Source of the DNA: Chara braunii
Lineage: Eukaryota; Streptophyta; Charophyceae; Charales; Characeae
Direction: 5' to 3'
Assembly: GCA_003427395.1 (NCBI GenBank)
Contig: BFEA01000077.1
Span: 805,923 to 863,936, forward strand
DNA: 58,014 nt
The notes under the pieces: model-generated
Seen by the model: the letters and a program-made list of their open reading frames with translations, nothing else
Databases searched by the model: none
Told to the model about the DNA's origin: nothing
Made by a program: the position numbers and the translations under genes
Shown: positions 11,702 through 23,656 of the stretch, one piece after another
Layout of the letters: the number at the start of each line of letters is the position of its first letter
How positions within the stretch are numbered: position 1 is the first letter of the stretch

Positions 11702-11753
11702 CCTATGAGAATGAATCTTCCTCGACAAAGAGGAAGATTCATTCTCATAGAGG

Positions 11754-11754
<1 letters not shown>
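11702..11754. repeat. Perfect long hairpin
   Basis: A 22-bp arm ending GAATCTTCCTC is followed by the 6-nt loop GACAAA and an exact inverted copy beginning GAGGAAGATTC. It lies immediately beside the (GA)n run. Confidence 0.9.
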
Positions 11755-11786
<32 letters not shown>

Positions 11787-12147
11787 NNNNNNNNNNNNNN
11801 NNNNNNNNNNNNNNNNNNNNNNNNNNNNNNNNNNNNNNNNNNNNNNNNNNNNNNNNNNNNNNNNNNNNNNNNNNNNNNNNNNNNNNNNNNNNNNNNNNNN
11901 NNNNNNNNNNNNNNNNNNNNNNNNNNNNNNNNNNNNNNNNNNNNNNNNNNNNNNNNNNNNNNNNNNNNNNNNNNNNNNNNNNNNNNNNNNNNNNNNNNNN
12001 NNNNNNNNNNNNNNNNNNNNNNNNNNNNNNNNNNNNNNNNNNNNNNNNNNNNNNNNNNNNNNNNNNNNNNNNNNNNNNNNNNNNNNNNNNNNNNNNNNNN
12101 NNNNNNNNNNNNNNNNNNNNNNNNNNNNNNNNNNNNNNNNNNNNNNN
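11787..12147. other. Assembly gap (361 N)
   Basis: This is a run of N bordered on the left by (GA)n and on the right by GCCC-poor T-rich sequence. Frames crossing it are meaningless. Confidence 1.
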
Positions 12148-13029
12148 CCTCGCCCGTTTTTTTTATTTCTTTGTTTGTTCTCGTTTCGGTTGTTTTTTTT
12201 TGTCTTTTGTTTTTTGTTTCTTGTTTTTTTTTCCGTTTTTGATTCCGACTTTTGGGCGGTACCGGTCGTTGCAAGGTGGTCCCGATGCAGCGCGTATACG
12301 GGAAGCGCCGCGTCCGATAGCTGGGCCAGGTACTGGTGGTTTAAGTTGGGACTGTTATCCAGAATGTCAACAATTTGCACGTAGGCGTCATCCCACATCC
12401 CAGTACTAAATGGAAGCAGTTCCAAGACTGATCTTCAAATGTTGCAACAGCCAATCGGCAAGCTGCTTGATTTTCTGATCAATCGGAATCTGCGTCTGAT
12501 CGTTTCCGGTTGAAGAAGGTTCATCCGCCATAGGACACCCCAGCTCCAGATCAATATCCATTGGCGCAGCTCCAAATGCATCTCTAAACGGGTCTGGGGG
12601 GTCCTGGGGGAGTTGACCTGCTGCTACCCTAACTGCATCAGTGCTAAGGTCCGGAGTTCCTTTCCCCTTTTCCTTTGCCTCCCTTAAAAAGGGCAGGCAA
12701 GCGGACCAGCAGTAGGTAAGGGTAACCTTATTATACCTGTGCGGAAAAGAGGTGGGAGGTGGGAGGTGGGAGGTGGGTCTATCACCGATAGGCCAGGATC
12801 AGTATGGGGGGGTTACGTTGAGAGGGTGGACCACATATATAGAATATCAAAGTGCGTTTGATAAAACCTTCAACCGAGATTTGCATGACTTTATTTCCAA
12901 GCATTATGAGCCCGGCCCTCAAGCAACCCTTTTCAATTTGGTGAAAAGACATTTATGGCCAAACGGGATACTTTTGTACGATTAAAGGAACATAAGGAAG
13001 TTGGCCTTAAATGGTCCACACATTCGGCC
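12148..13029. other. Stretch without a supported gene
   Basis: The minus-strand fragment MADEPSSTGNDQTQIPIDQK (12540-12420) may be ORF1-like. The plus-strand piece FNRDLHDFISKHYEPGPQ (about 12862-12915) has no family I can name. GGTGGGA repeats occur at 12750-12775. Confidence 0.4.
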
Positions 13030-14700
13030 TTACTAGAATTGCAATACCTTCTCCGTGTCCGCCCTACATAGAAGAAGACGAAAATGTCATTAAAAGTCTA
13101 TGTGAGGCAGAACATTTATTTGACACATACTGAAAAATATTCTCACAGGAACGTTTGTTTACTTGTATCCGTAATAGTGGAACCCCTCATCAATCTAGAT
13201 TCAGGATAGATCTCATACTTATGTCTAAGGATCTAGATAGAGCGCTGGTATGGGCTGCCATTTTTCCTCAGAGTCCATGACCAGGTGCAGACCATAAGAT
13301 GTGTGCGGTGCTACTAACCTTTCGAAAAAAACAGATCAAGGGAGAGGATTTTACAAGCTGAATACCTTCTTGCTAACACAAGAACAATTCAGACAATATG
13401 CTTGGGATATCTGGATTTTTTGGTACACAACCAAGAATCAGCATGATTCTCTCATTGACTGGTTTAATTGTGGTTTGACCTTTGTGGCAAAAAAATGCAA
13501 TGAATACCCGAAGTTACAAGCGAAAAAATCGATATCTTCAATAATTTAATATTAAAGAATAAATTCTCAATTACGAACGACAAGATCAACCCAATGATGA
13601 TTCACAACTAACCAATATCAAGGAACTCAAGAATCAGCTACTAACGAGTGCACAATTTCGCTGGTAAGGTTACTTAGTAAGAGAAAAACGAACCAAGTTT
13701 ATGACTGAAGGTCAAATGGATGAAACATTTTTTGCCCTTGCAAGAGCTAGAGCTAGACGAACAACTATAGAAGGTTTCATGAGTATTGATGAATCCTTTG
13801 AACCCTCGCTTTCAACATCCTCAGCTGGTTGTCTAAAAATCTCATATGACCTTTTCAAAAAACTATTTACATCCTCCAAGGATCCGAACAAACATAAGGA
13901 GGAGGATATAGCTATATAAAGGTTCCTCACACCTCTACCACAATCGTTGACACAGGGGAAGAGGGAAATGCTGGAAAGACCATTAACCAAGGAAGAGATT
14001 TGGAGGACGACAAGACACCTGGGGTGGATGGATTTCCTACGGAATTTTGGGTCTTACTGTGGCCGACCTCTCTTCGAATGTAATGGAATACTTTAAAGCA
14101 GTTCAGGAATCAGAGAGGATGAGAGAGATAGTAGGTAAGGGGATTCTTACCCTTCTTTATAAGAAAGGAGATAAAACCAACATCAGAAACTATAGACCTA
14201 TCACTCTTCTCACAATAGTATATAAGTTATTAGCCAAAGCTCTCACAAACCAGCTGATTCCAATCATGACTGACATCATACATCCAGCATATACTGGTTT
14301 TATTAACAGCAAACATATTCAAGATAACATACTTCTAATCAATGAGATGATTAAGCTTTCACGACAATCTCAACAAAATGCTGCATTTGTATTTATAGAT
14401 TTTGAGAAAGCTTATGATCATGAGGATTGGAAATTTTTGGACAAATGCCTTAGTAAAATGAATTTTGGCCCGTCAATACGAAAATAGAATCAAATTTTTC
14501 ATTTCAATGCTACTACCAGGATACAAGTTAATGGTCTCCTTTCAACAAAGATCAGACTTTAAACATCAGTTACGCAAGGTGATCCGTTGGCTCCCTTTTT
14601 TTTCCTCATTATTATGGAGGCCTTAGGGGTCAATCTTCGGGCAAATCACAACTTCAAGAGATTGAGAATATCAAGGATACCAGAGGACTATCCTATTCTC
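13030..14700 (+). mobile_element. LINE B: L1-like element, endonuclease end plus RT, AT-rich decayed copy
   Basis: The copy begins with the end of an APE-type endonuclease: frames at 13090-13300 contain SRFRIDLILMSKDL (the RLD motif) and a final DHKMCAVLL (the SDH motif). The linker (13320-13550) matches LINE A. The RT N-terminal half is at 13985-14487, and motif B is seen at 14565-14625 (QGDPLAPFFFLIIMEALG in frames disrupted by stops). The copy is richer in A and T than LINE A and has more indels, so it is probably older. It ends near 14700 before motif C. Confidence 0.8.
14047..14487 (+). pseudogene. LINE B reverse transcriptase fragment
   Basis: These 146 residues cover the fingers and motif [21 protein letters not shown], then the HIQDNILLINEMIKL helix and FIDFEKAYDHEDW with the catalytic Asp. 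It parallels LINE A residues 204-320 closely, so the two belong to one family. A TAG at 14485-14487 stops it right after motif A. Confidence 0.85.
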
Positions 14701-14799
14701 CCCATTTAATACCCCCTAGAGTCAGGGATATCATTCAATACCCTTCGAGCGCGAACGTGAAGGGGCGCGAACACGTTCGTCATGCTACGCAGAGTCCTC

Positions 14800-14843
14800 C
14801 ATTCCCAACACCCCCAATTAAAAAAAATTGGGGGTGTTGAATG
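14800..14843. repeat. Palindrome at a LINE-LINE junction
   Basis: The arm AACACCCCCAATT (from 14807) and AATTGGGGGTGTT (to about 14838) pair around an A-run of about 6 nt, with outer CATTC/GAATG. It lies exactly between LINE B and the next LINE 3' fragment, which suggests a small foldback insertion or a repair scar. Confidence 0.85.
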
Positions 14844-15317
14844 GCGAGAGTACATAGTACAGTTTGTCCAAACAGAAATCAGAGCTCATTGGAAGAGTAC
14901 CAAGGATAAATTGAATAAATTCAAAAAAAAAAAAGATATAAAACAGACAATGCAGAATTTCACAAATGACTGGCTGGGGGAACCAATTGAGCGGTCCTTG
15001 ACGGAGGTAAAATGTCCAGGGGCAGAAGACACAGAGGGACCTCTCAAGAAGGATTTTCAACTGGTCTTCCGAAACTGGTTCACGCTGCCACCTAGAGATG
15101 TTCTCAGGGATCCAATTTTTTCCCAGATCCATTTCCCCCCTCTGAGCTAGCTTTAGTAGATTTACAATGGTTTGGCCACGGGGAAGCTGATTGATTTTTA
15201 TTTTGGCTAAAAGGGGGACAGAGTAGCTTGGAGTGATTGATAAATCTGACAATCCTAGGAAGGATTGAAGAGGTTGTTTTGCTCCCCCTTGTTTCAGGAT
15301 TACTGAAGAGATATTCG
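14843..15317 (+). mobile_element. LINE I: LINE 3' terminal fragment
   Basis: The frame at 14843-15150 encodes the family's C-terminal tail: AHWKSTKDKLNKF, DWLGEPIERSLTEVK, and FQLVFRNWFTLPPRDVL, followed by DPIFSQIHFPP. The same tail is seen at 18750-19100, 24036-24350 (minus) and 40130-40270. A 3' UTR of about 170 bp follows before a short retroposon at 15318. Confidence 0.75.
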
Positions 15318-15390
15318 GTCACCCCGGGTAGACTGTGAGGACCCCGGCCTCAATCTTCTTATTGGAAATATCAGCCTTGGGCACTGGGCC

Positions 15391-15431
<41 letters not shown>
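15318..15431 (+). mobile_element. Short retroposon SR2, 5' truncated, poly(A) tail
   Basis: GACTGTGAGGACCCCGG and CAGCCTTGGGCACTGGGCCC are followed by about 37 A. The same 3' module with a complete head is found at 26190-26324. It sits in the 3' UTR of LINE I. Confidence 0.75.
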
Positions 15432-15434
<3 letters not shown>

Positions 15435-15436
15435 CC

Positions 15437-15540
15437 TGCAAAATGGCTAGGAGACGTACTGGTGGTTTAAACCGCCAGTACATTTCCCTGCCAAATGGCT
15501 GGGAGACGTACTGGTGGTTTAAACCGCCAGTACATTTCCC
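15437..15540 (+). repeat. Tandem 52-bp unit containing a 26-bp palindrome
   Basis: GTACTGGTGGTTTAAACC-GCCAGTAC is near palindromic and occurs at 15456-15481 and 15508-15533 within tandem units. The same half-site recurs at 10629, 11483, 12330, 55171, 55351 and 55535. The segment after it (15545-15690) is also homologous to 55200-55345. Confidence 0.8.
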
Positions 15541-15690
15541 TGCTATGGCATCAAATATGCGGTGTGCATACAACCGCAAGTTTTGGGGGTCGGCCTACGG
15601 GACCAAAATGGCTGGTGGCACCAGCCCAAAGGGGCCCCATGCCTGTTTTTTTTTTGTGTGTGCACAGGGTGTTTCCATTGTCTGAGAAAG

Positions 15691-16689
15691 TTTATGTAAT
15701 GGTGCTCAAGGTAACTCAGAGTGTTCACGATGAATACGAATGAGGAATCAGAGATTCATTCACATCATACACAATTGATGTAGTAGTTTCAGAGCATAGT
15801 ACACAGAAAGTGCACAAGTACAACAACACAATTCCTTCGGTAGGTATGGCACCTCGACCAGATCCGACAGCGACCACGCACTCTCCTCAGGGGGAAATCC
15901 ACTTGTGTCTCCCTATACTGCGCCGTCTTCCGCAAACCCACCTCCGTCTCTGTCACTCCGACCATTTCCGGAAACGATAGAGTACTTTGACGTCTGACCC
16001 GAAAAACGACCTTCGAAAATGAACTCGTTGTACTTATATTTGACTACCAGCCTAGTCTGTCGTTTCTCATTCGATATCGTACCTGAATCTGATTGTCACT
16101 AGGACTACCTCCTCAACAACGTTTTTCTGGTACCCCCATATGGTCCTACCCCATGGTGGCGTACTATCGCACACAGCCTGGCTCTCCAAGAAATCATGAT
16201 ATACAGTGGGCCGGATCAATCCCCACAGTCCCAGGCTTTTTAATTGAAATTGAGAGCAACTCACCACACCAATCATGAACTTGAGATGCCTTATGCTACA
16301 CACGGGCCGTGCTATAAACAAATTCAAACTCTCACCCTGTCCCTATATAAAGTCAAATCCAATGACACCACACCAATCAGTATCAAAACACCAATCAATA
16401 TCAATACCAACAAATGTCAAAACAATGACACCAATCCTCATATCCATGGATATTCAATCAGCACAGATCCACTAGCGTATAGTGTTGAATCACATCTGTC
16501 GAGAGTTCTGAGTCAAATATTGCAACTAGTCCTCTATTTGTATAGAGCTAAACTACTTAGCAACAGGATACACACCGCACCACACAAACCCAATCTACGA
16601 ATCTGCCGCTCCTGATGATTACATTGTTTATCACATGGAGTGTTGACTGTAATCAGCACTGTCTCCTTCTCGCGGTACTCCGACTCAGT
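15691..16689. other. Unclassified stretch downstream of PLE-2
   Basis: No gene is seen. It could be the PLE-2 3' UTR (minus strand). I looked for a second hammerhead core here and did not see one. Confidence 0.4.
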
Positions 16690-18160
16690 TGCTCTGCAGT
16701 CCTTCATCCTCATCATTCGTTACTCATCCATTCCTCGTTGATTCTCATATCTCTCTGCCGCCTTTGCTGAATCTGTTCAGTACTCTTGAAACGAACTAGT
16801 CTGGGTAGTCTTTCATCCTCAATTCCCTGCTCAATGTGAGGACTCGTACTAGGATCCCGGTCCGTATCGTTGTATTCGCATCAACCCTGTGCAGACAACT
16901 TGCCACAACTGTGCTTTTTGTGGCTTACTTCCCCATGACTTGTAGCTTTGACCATTTTTAAACTCCAAAGTTTCCTGCTCCCAAATCGTCTTCTCGTTTT
17001 TTGACATCTGCACACAGCCGAGATGTGGATATAGTCGCTCAGTCCTCATTTCCAGTCCCAAGAATTCCGACATGCCCTGTCCATCATCCGTCCGTTTTAA
17101 TGTAAGATTACTTGGGTAGCAACTTTCAAAGCCCTCTTAGATCATGTTCACCACTGGTCCTTCAACTTCCTTCGAGCTGATGATGACACTCACATTGTTC
17201 ATCAGCCTCATCCCGAAGACGTTACTTCTTTCCCTGCCCAAATTTCTCGAAAACTTAAATTCCGAGTATGCACACAAGATACATGCCAGCGGGTGGCTGG
17301 TGCTCTTACCCATCGGAATTCCAACTGTCTGTTGTAAGAGCACTCTTGTCGCGTAGATGTACGTGTGGTGAAGATCAATCTTCAATCTTCACAAATTTCC
17401 TGATATCTTACACCTTGAGAAGCTGCCAGTGGTCAGCTCCAGTGGTCTTGCCAAACGTACTTCCTCTACCCTGCGTGTTGACTCGAATCAGATTCTGACC
17501 CTTGTTGATGTAGTAGTCAGTGATCCAGTTTACCACGTCCATGATATAGGAGTGCGGCAATCTGCTGAACATGTCTTGATATCGTAAGACATGCATGCCA
17601 GCTGTTTGTCCGCGCCCGAATGCTTCTCAAGTCTGCAATTAATCTTCCCAATTCTGCCAACCACATCTGTTACCAATTTCATATAAAAATGTCAACTCGC
17701 TATTAAGTGGAACAACATCATGATGTGGTTAAGAGCTTTAGCCACACTTTTTCCCGTCCTTGCTGTTGGATCCGTGTATGAGGGGCAAATTGTTCGATAC
17801 CTTTTAACGTCTTTGTGTTTAGGCTGCACATACGCATCACCAAACATCCCCTTCATCTCCGTTCTGGCAAATCTACCAATACCTTCCTCTTTGAAAGTAT
17901 TCTGCATCACTCTCCCGACTTCTGGCTCAGTCTTCGTCACAATACCGTATCCGGGACTTATCACAAACATCGCCATCATTGCCTAGTAATATACATATGG
18001 GCTCATGACCATTGTCTCTCCTTGCTTTTTTGTCCAGCGGTGTCAATACTAATAACTTCAACCTCTCTTTAATCTCCCTTACCATTGAGATGTTAAGGTA
18101 GTCCCCTCCTGGCACTTCATCGGGCATCACACAATGCGTGACTTCACTTGGTGTCACTTG
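16690..18160 (-). pseudogene. PLE-2: Penelope-like RT remnant
   Basis: Minus-strand fragments run parallel to PLE-1. They are: EIKERLKLLVLTPLDKKA (18080), MFGDAYVQPKHKDVKRYRTI (17860-17800), the YDIK of motif A then DMFSRLPH after a 1-nt slip (17594-17560), motif B VGIPMGKSTSHPLACILCAY (17340-17280), motif C as RLMNN (17205-17194), SEFLGLEM (17070), and a thumb-end ELRMKDYP near 16800. Both aspartates of motif C are Asn, so the enzyme would be dead. The region upstream that would hold the GIY-YIG domain is missing: a LINE 3' end begins near 18190. The stretch from here down to 15700 may be its 3' UTR but shows no feature. Confidence 0.8.
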
Positions 18161-18189
18161 GACAACCTTGTCACCTCGATTCCTCCATG

Positions 18190-19107
18190 ACTCGAACCCT
18201 GCTTCGATCTCTTATCGAATGCTGAGGCCTAAATGTAGATTACGAGGCCGTATAGAAGACAGATGGTATCGCCACCTCAATATAGACCGCAAACTACTGA
18301 AACCCATCCGGTGGTTTGCGCACTACAGCAAAAGACCCGCCAAAATCTCCGCACTCCAGTGGCAAATAGAGCATAGGTGTCTACCCACCAATGATTGGCT
18401 GATCGACCATACCCGCCTGGAACAGCAAGGGAAGGCACTACCATGGTGCCATACATGTCTCCTGAGCTACCCCGGGAGGAGGAGGGCTGAGACCATCGAA
18501 CATATTCCTCCAATGTCCTGCATCAGTGCTATTATGGAGAAGTTGGGATAGGATCTGGCATCACATAGTCCCTGGTGCGGTCTGGCCATGGGACTGGAAG
18601 GCCCTTCTCTTGGGGTATTACCGTCCAATCCAGGGGAAGACATTTGAGGAAAACATGTTCAGCCTAGGCAGACAGAGTGTCCTATGGACGATATGGTGGA
18701 TAAGGTGTTGTCGGGAGATAGAGGGGGCGAGGGTGGAAGACGGCGAGGCCATGGAGCAAATTCGAACATTGGTCCAACACGAGATAGCGGCTCAATGGAA
18801 GTCAGCCAAAGACAAGCTCGACCTGATGTATTCATGGGGGGACATGAACAGGATCGTCTCTGCATTCTGCAAGAACTGGCTGGGTGGAGAGAGGGAGGGA
18901 TGGGTGGCCGAGGTGAAGTGGACCGACCGCCAACCTGTAAGGGAATCGCAGGGAGAACCCCGGACAGAGATACTAAGAGACTACCAGCTGATCTTCCACG
19001 ACTGGACCACGATTTATCCCGACACCCCGCTACGACCTGCTCAGGATTTCGCAGACCCTTTCCCACCCCACCCGCAGTCCTTAGCAGAAATATTGCCAGT
19101 TGTATGA
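18190..19107 (+). pseudogene. LINE H: LINE C-terminal domain with zf-RVT
   Basis: The frame contains RWYRHLNIDRKLLKPIRWF and LQWQIEHRCLPTNDWLIDHT, then the zinc-binding segment WCHTCLL...ETIEHI with a damaged His-Cys half. After a frameshift (18526) it continues through the long C-terminal region to FHDWTTIYPDTPLRP and DFADPFPPHPQ. The zf-RVT zinc finger follows the RT in plant LINEs and is thought to aid RNA or DNA binding. The copy is 5' truncated at the PLE-2 boundary and ends near 19107. It matches LINE G on the other strand. Confidence 0.8.
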
Positions 19108-19182
19108 GACCCGGTTTCCCCCACCAACCCGGTTTCCAGCACGCTTCACTTCAGAGGATGATTGCTCAAAAGTAGAAATTAT

Positions 19183-19706
19183 GGGACGCTGGACCCGGTT
19201 TCCAGCAGGTCAGTATATTACGTCAATAATAGTCAAATGTCAATCGTTTCCAGTTGATTTATGTGCAGCTCATTCCGGCCTTTCTGCTGCTGCAGCCTTT
19301 TTCAAGACATACTACTGCAGAGTGCAAGGGCACAAAGACACTATAGGCGCCATGAGGATAGTAGGTGGATGACGGCAACTAGGGGAGGGAGGGAGACGCC
19401 ACTGGTGCCCCCCAGTCTTTCTCCCCCCCATTCCCGACCCTGCTGCAGCATAGGCATGTAATGAGGTGATAGGATATGGGACTCTGGACCCGGTTTCCAG
19501 TACAATGGCGTCACCTTCAAGATGTACTGTTTCGCAAAGATGTAATTATGGGACGCTGGACCCGGTTTCCAGCAGGTGTGGCTCCCCACCAATAGATGGA
19601 GCGGCCCGCCAGGTAAAGCCTCAATCCCGGTGGTTCTCTTACCACCGCCAGGATAGAGGCCTTGCACAAGGGCCTTCAAAAAAAAAAAAAAAAAAAAAAA
19701 AAAAAA
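19183..19706 (+). mobile_element. Short retroposon SR3 with repeated heads and poly(A)
   Basis: The complete copy is 19550-19706: GGGACGCTGGACCC-GGTTTCCAGCA, GCTCCCCACCAATAGATGGAGC-type hairpin, a GGTGGT/ACCACC hairpin, GGCCTTGCACAAGGGCC and 26-28 A. Two earlier partial heads occur at 19183-19210 and 19478-19500. No obvious pol III A and B boxes are seen in the head. Confidence 0.75.
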
Positions 19707-20180
19707 CATACTCAATCTATCTGGATGCTGGGACTTTGGCACATTGCATGCGTTACATTGCATCGGATGCATACCTTCCAGTTCCTGTAGGTGGAAACGT
19801 ACGTGCTCCCCATCTCTTGGATGAGGAAGACCTGTGCATGTGCAGGTTGACACAGCCATGCGAACGAATCTTCGCTGGTTGTGTATCTTTTTTTTTTTTT
19901 TGGAAAAACACCTCCACTTGTGATGCAGAAAGTCATTTTGGGGAACATCCGATCTTGGACGTTTATTGGACAAGAGTGAGGAAGTATGCACTAACTGAGT
20001 TAGATAATCTGCAGATCCAGCAAAAAGAAAATTGGAGAGCAGGGTTGCAATAAAAAGGAATAATCACAAATGACAGACTTAATCATGAGACCTTCCGTAG
20101 ACTTCTACTTCAGAAAACTAAACCTTTCATCAGGGAACTGACACATCCATTCGCACTCCACGAAATCGGATCCAAAAGGG

Positions 20181-21545
20181 ATGTGTGATTACGCCCAAAA
20201 ATACTTCCAAGACATTTTAACTACGAGGCGACCCTACGACTCCTTTCACTCTGATCTGACGAATAACTCAGAGTCTTGCTTTTGGGGCAGAACCACGGTC
20301 TGCTTACCTCAGCAAGGTAGGTTAGACTTAGATCGGTCATTCACCTTAGAAGAGTCAAAGACTGCAATAAACCAAATGGCCTCGGGCAAGTGTCCAGGTT
20401 CGGATGGTTTGTTGGTGGAAGCGTATCTTGCCCTATGGGATGTAATCAGACCAAGCCTTGTTGAAATTTACAGCGGAGTAGTGTTCGGTGACTCTCTAAT
20501 GAGGGACATGCAATTAGGCATTATTACTCTGTTATACAAACAATGGGACAAACTAGATATCCGAAATTGGAGACCAATTTCTCTATTAAACGTTTTATAT
20601 AAAATTTTGGCTAAAGCCTTATCTCTGCGTTTAGCTAAGTACTTGCTGATTTTAGTTAACCCAGATCAGGGAGCATTTGTCAAGCAAAAATCAATAATGG
20701 ATAATATAGCGATGACTATCCAAGCACTCGGAAGTCATAGCACAAGAATAACGGGACGTGGCCATCCTCCTCATTGATATGGAAAAACCGTATGATAAAG
20801 TTGGTTGGGCCTTCGTGGGCACCACACTGATCCACATGGGATTTGGCCCAAATTTTTGTCGATGGGTCTCATTGATGTGCCTCACTGCTACAGTCAAAGT
20901 AATGGTAAACAGCCAGCTATTCTCGGAATTCAACCTCACACACTCCCTACGGCAAGGTTCCCTTTGACGCCACTCCTGTTCATGCTGCATCAAGAAGTTT
21001 TGTTGGATAATATTAGATTGAATGACCAAATCTCAGGACTGCAATTACATGATAATTATCAATGGAAAGGCGGCGCATTAGTCGATGATCTGACCATAAC
21101 TTGTGTTAATAATAGGACCCTGCTTGCATTACGTCATGTATTGAATGACTATTCTACGATATAGGAGGCCTTAATAAATTTGAATAAATCTGTTTTTTTT
21201 CTGCCATTGCAACTCAATTTCGGATAAATGTGAATTGGGGCATGCGAAGAATCCCCACTGACGCCTCGGGTCGGTACTTGGGCATTCAAGTGTCATTATC
21301 CGACAACTCAAAGCTACAAGACCAGCTGCTAGAAGAAAAAGTCTGCCAAAGAATATCAAGATGGGAGTATACTGGACATATGTCCTTGTTAGGTCGTGCC
21401 ATGGTCTTAACTTCAGTGGGACTCTCAGTTCTCTGGTACCCATTAATGGTTCATCTGCTAGGGGACAAAGCCTACAAAAAGATTCAGAAAGTCTCCGCAT
21501 TTTTTTTGTGGAAACCAGAAGCGAAAGCAGAGGAAGGCTTCTAGC
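20181..21545 (+). pseudogene. LINE D reverse transcriptase
   Basis: Three overlapping frames give a nearly complete RT: GKCPGSDGLLVEAYLALWD and NWRPISLLNVLYKILAKAL (20390-20620), FVKQKSIMDNIAMTIQAL, motif A as LLIDMEKPYDK (20764-20796), motif B HSLRQGS (20940) with a frameshift, and motif C as GGALVDDLTI (21070-21100). The Ala before the two catalytic Asp residues is Val here. The segment RYLGIQVSL and the SLLGRAMVLTSVGLSVLWY block follow (21265-21435). Aspartates of motifs A and C are kept, but the frame is broken twice inside the palm. Confidence 0.85.
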
Positions 21546-23295
21546 TTGGGAAGTTGGGAGTCATTGGCATGTCCTAGAGAGGCGGGTGGGTTTGGAGTGC
21601 TAGATCCTAGACAACAGAATATTTCTCTGCTCACTAAATGGCCCATTAAGGCCATGGTCGCAGACTTCAAGCATGCGTGGATATGGTTTGCGGAATATAT
21701 TTTAAGTACGGAGTGGGATCTGCAAACCGTCCGGGTGTTTGGACATGTTTGACGATGAAATCCTTTACCCATAAAAGACCCAAGTCATGCTTTTGGAGTC
21801 ACTGTGATATTATTTATGCTTGGGCCAAGATCCTACCGAAGTCTCTTGCAGATCCAGAGTCGATTGACGAGGTACTGGCACTGGCACAACCTATCTTTGA
21901 TAACCCGAGGTTGTGCAAATCTGTTGGCTCCCCGTTCTCAGCCCAGAATTCCCCCGAAAACTTCGGGGCAGCTTGGGTGGAAAAGGGGGTGATCAAGATA
22001 GACAATCTTTGGGACCACATCAAAATGAACTGGAAGCCCCTGAAGGAGATTCGAGATCGGCTTAAAAGGTTACAGAATGTGGTTGGCCGCTTGATCGATA
22101 TTCAGATGGCACTGCCTGCCGACTGGTTGCAGATCTTAAAGGTCGGCCCTATCCCTACAAACGGCTATTGGGTAGCCAAGCAGAGGCAAGGGACACAAAG
22201 GGTATATTGGAAAGTTCTTGGTCCAGATTTGGATGGGGGTTATGCAGTGGAGGAATGGCGAGAGACATCTATGACCCCCTACAGGCGGCTATTGAGTTAC
22301 TGGGCTGTAACTAGAGTACCAATTCTAGAAGGTACCCATCAAGTGATAGCGGACGTTCTGTCGCCAAAAGCGGGTTCCAACTCTCAGCAGCTAATACAAC
22401 ACCAAGGCATAGGTGAGATTAAACCTCAGATACAGTTACTTGCAGGTGGAAGAACGCTCAGAGAGTTGCCAGTACATCCAACAAAGGTGGGTTGGAAGAT
22501 TCCGAATAAACCAAAGTCATGTAGTATTCACTGTTACTCCAATAAAATGGGAGTCACTCCACGTCTGAATCAGGAGACAGTTAAGAAAAAAACAATAGAG
22601 GTGGCGCTGAAAAGACGTGAAGACCAAGCCCTCCCGCTGGTGTTTAGAACAGAAATCCTCTTATTATGGAAGCAGTTGAAGGTCCTGCCGTCACAAAAGT
22701 TGGCAAGCATTTTGCTACTACAGTCCTTATTAGTTACAACTTCGGCAGTGTGGCTACATTCCAAAGGGATGGATATTCATTCACACTAAGTGTACCCGTT
22801 GTAAGTGGGCTTGGGAATCAACTAACCACCTTTGGTATTCATGCCCCTTTTCACTCAGGGTTTGGAGGTGGTGGGAGAAGTATCGGGCTCGCTTTTCCAG
22901 AAACTGTCTGCAATGGGATGAAAAATGGATTATGTCGGGTATTCTGCCGCCCGGCCTATTCCCTTCACCAGGCTTCACGATGTTGGGCGTATGTTGCCCA
23001 TACAATCAGAGGCATCATCTTCGGAGTAATTTGGGAAGATCGGAATCATCAGGTCTTCCGAGACACACACTCATCTTTTCTCGGAATTACTCAGAAGGTG
23101 AAAACTCAGATCAGACACACAATAATTGCTGACTGGAGAAGGAAGGTAGCAGAGAAACAATTAGGCAAGTCAAGGGGCTGGTTTTTGGAAACTTGCGGAA
23201 CCGGAGCTCAACTTATTTCGGTCAAATGCACGGGGGAACTGCAGTTCTCATCATGGTTATTTAAGTCCGAAGTTGGGTTTACAAGCCCCGCCTGA
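21546..23295 (+). pseudogene. LINE D C-terminal region with zf-RVT
   Basis: The long frame 21677-22789 and the frame after it carry the C-terminal domain: GGFGVLDPRQQNISLLTKW, the WDHIKMNWKPLKEIRDRLKRL helix, then a zinc finger read across 22785-22850 as CTRCKWAWESTNHLWYSCP (C-x2-C ... H-x4-C). The last segment has VIWEDRNHQVFRDTHSSFLG and TQIRHTIIADWRRKV, typical of plant LINE ends. LINE C has the same order at 35460-36390. Confidence 0.8.
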
Positions 23296-23574
23296 CACAT
23301 GAACAGTTTCCCGAAGCCTCGCAGTAGAGGTTCAGTTGTCATGGTTTTCTGGAAAAGGGAGTAAGGGAGGGTGTCCCTCGTCCGGATTTGGTACAATTAT
23401 TATAGCTCAGGCTGATGCTAGAAGTGATGGTGTTTGATTCAAATATCTTTTGCTTAGATGGATTGCTTGAATAAACTCGGTAATATAGTTTGATCTCTGT
23501 TTTCAACTTTCTTTTTTTCGGAGGTAGGGGAACTTAGAATGCTGGGTGTTTACCCCCCCTCCCAACAGCTTGCT

Positions 23575-23613
23575 CAGTCAATCCCCTGGATCCCGGGGTA
23601 ATCAATGCAGGCG

Positions 23614-23656
<43 letters not shown>

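Larger units (their letters stand above)
11483..12345. repeat. Inverted repeat flanking an assembly gap
   Basis: TTTAAACCACCAGTACCTCGCTCAGC at 11483-11508 is mirrored by GCTGGGCCAGGTACTGGTGGTTTAA at 12320-12344. Inside lie A/C-rich (11605-11650) and T/G-rich (12160-12240) mirror tracts, a perfect hairpin at 11702-11754 and a (GA)n run that enters the N block. The arms suggest a foldback structure that defeated assembly. Confidence 0.6.
19930..23400 (+). mobile_element. LINE D: second LINE family, RT to 3' end, 5' truncated
   Basis: The copy starts in the linker after the endonuclease (YWTRVRKYALTELDNLQ, 19960) and runs to a stop at 23295 plus a short AT-rich 3' UTR. Its protein is clearly distinct from the LINE A/B/E family but parallel to LINE C: both have SMCAYAAKYF-like / CDYAQKYFQDILTT before the RT. 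Frameshifts occur at about 20750, 20960, 21165, 21545 and 22770, so the reading frame is split at least five times. Confidence 0.85.
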
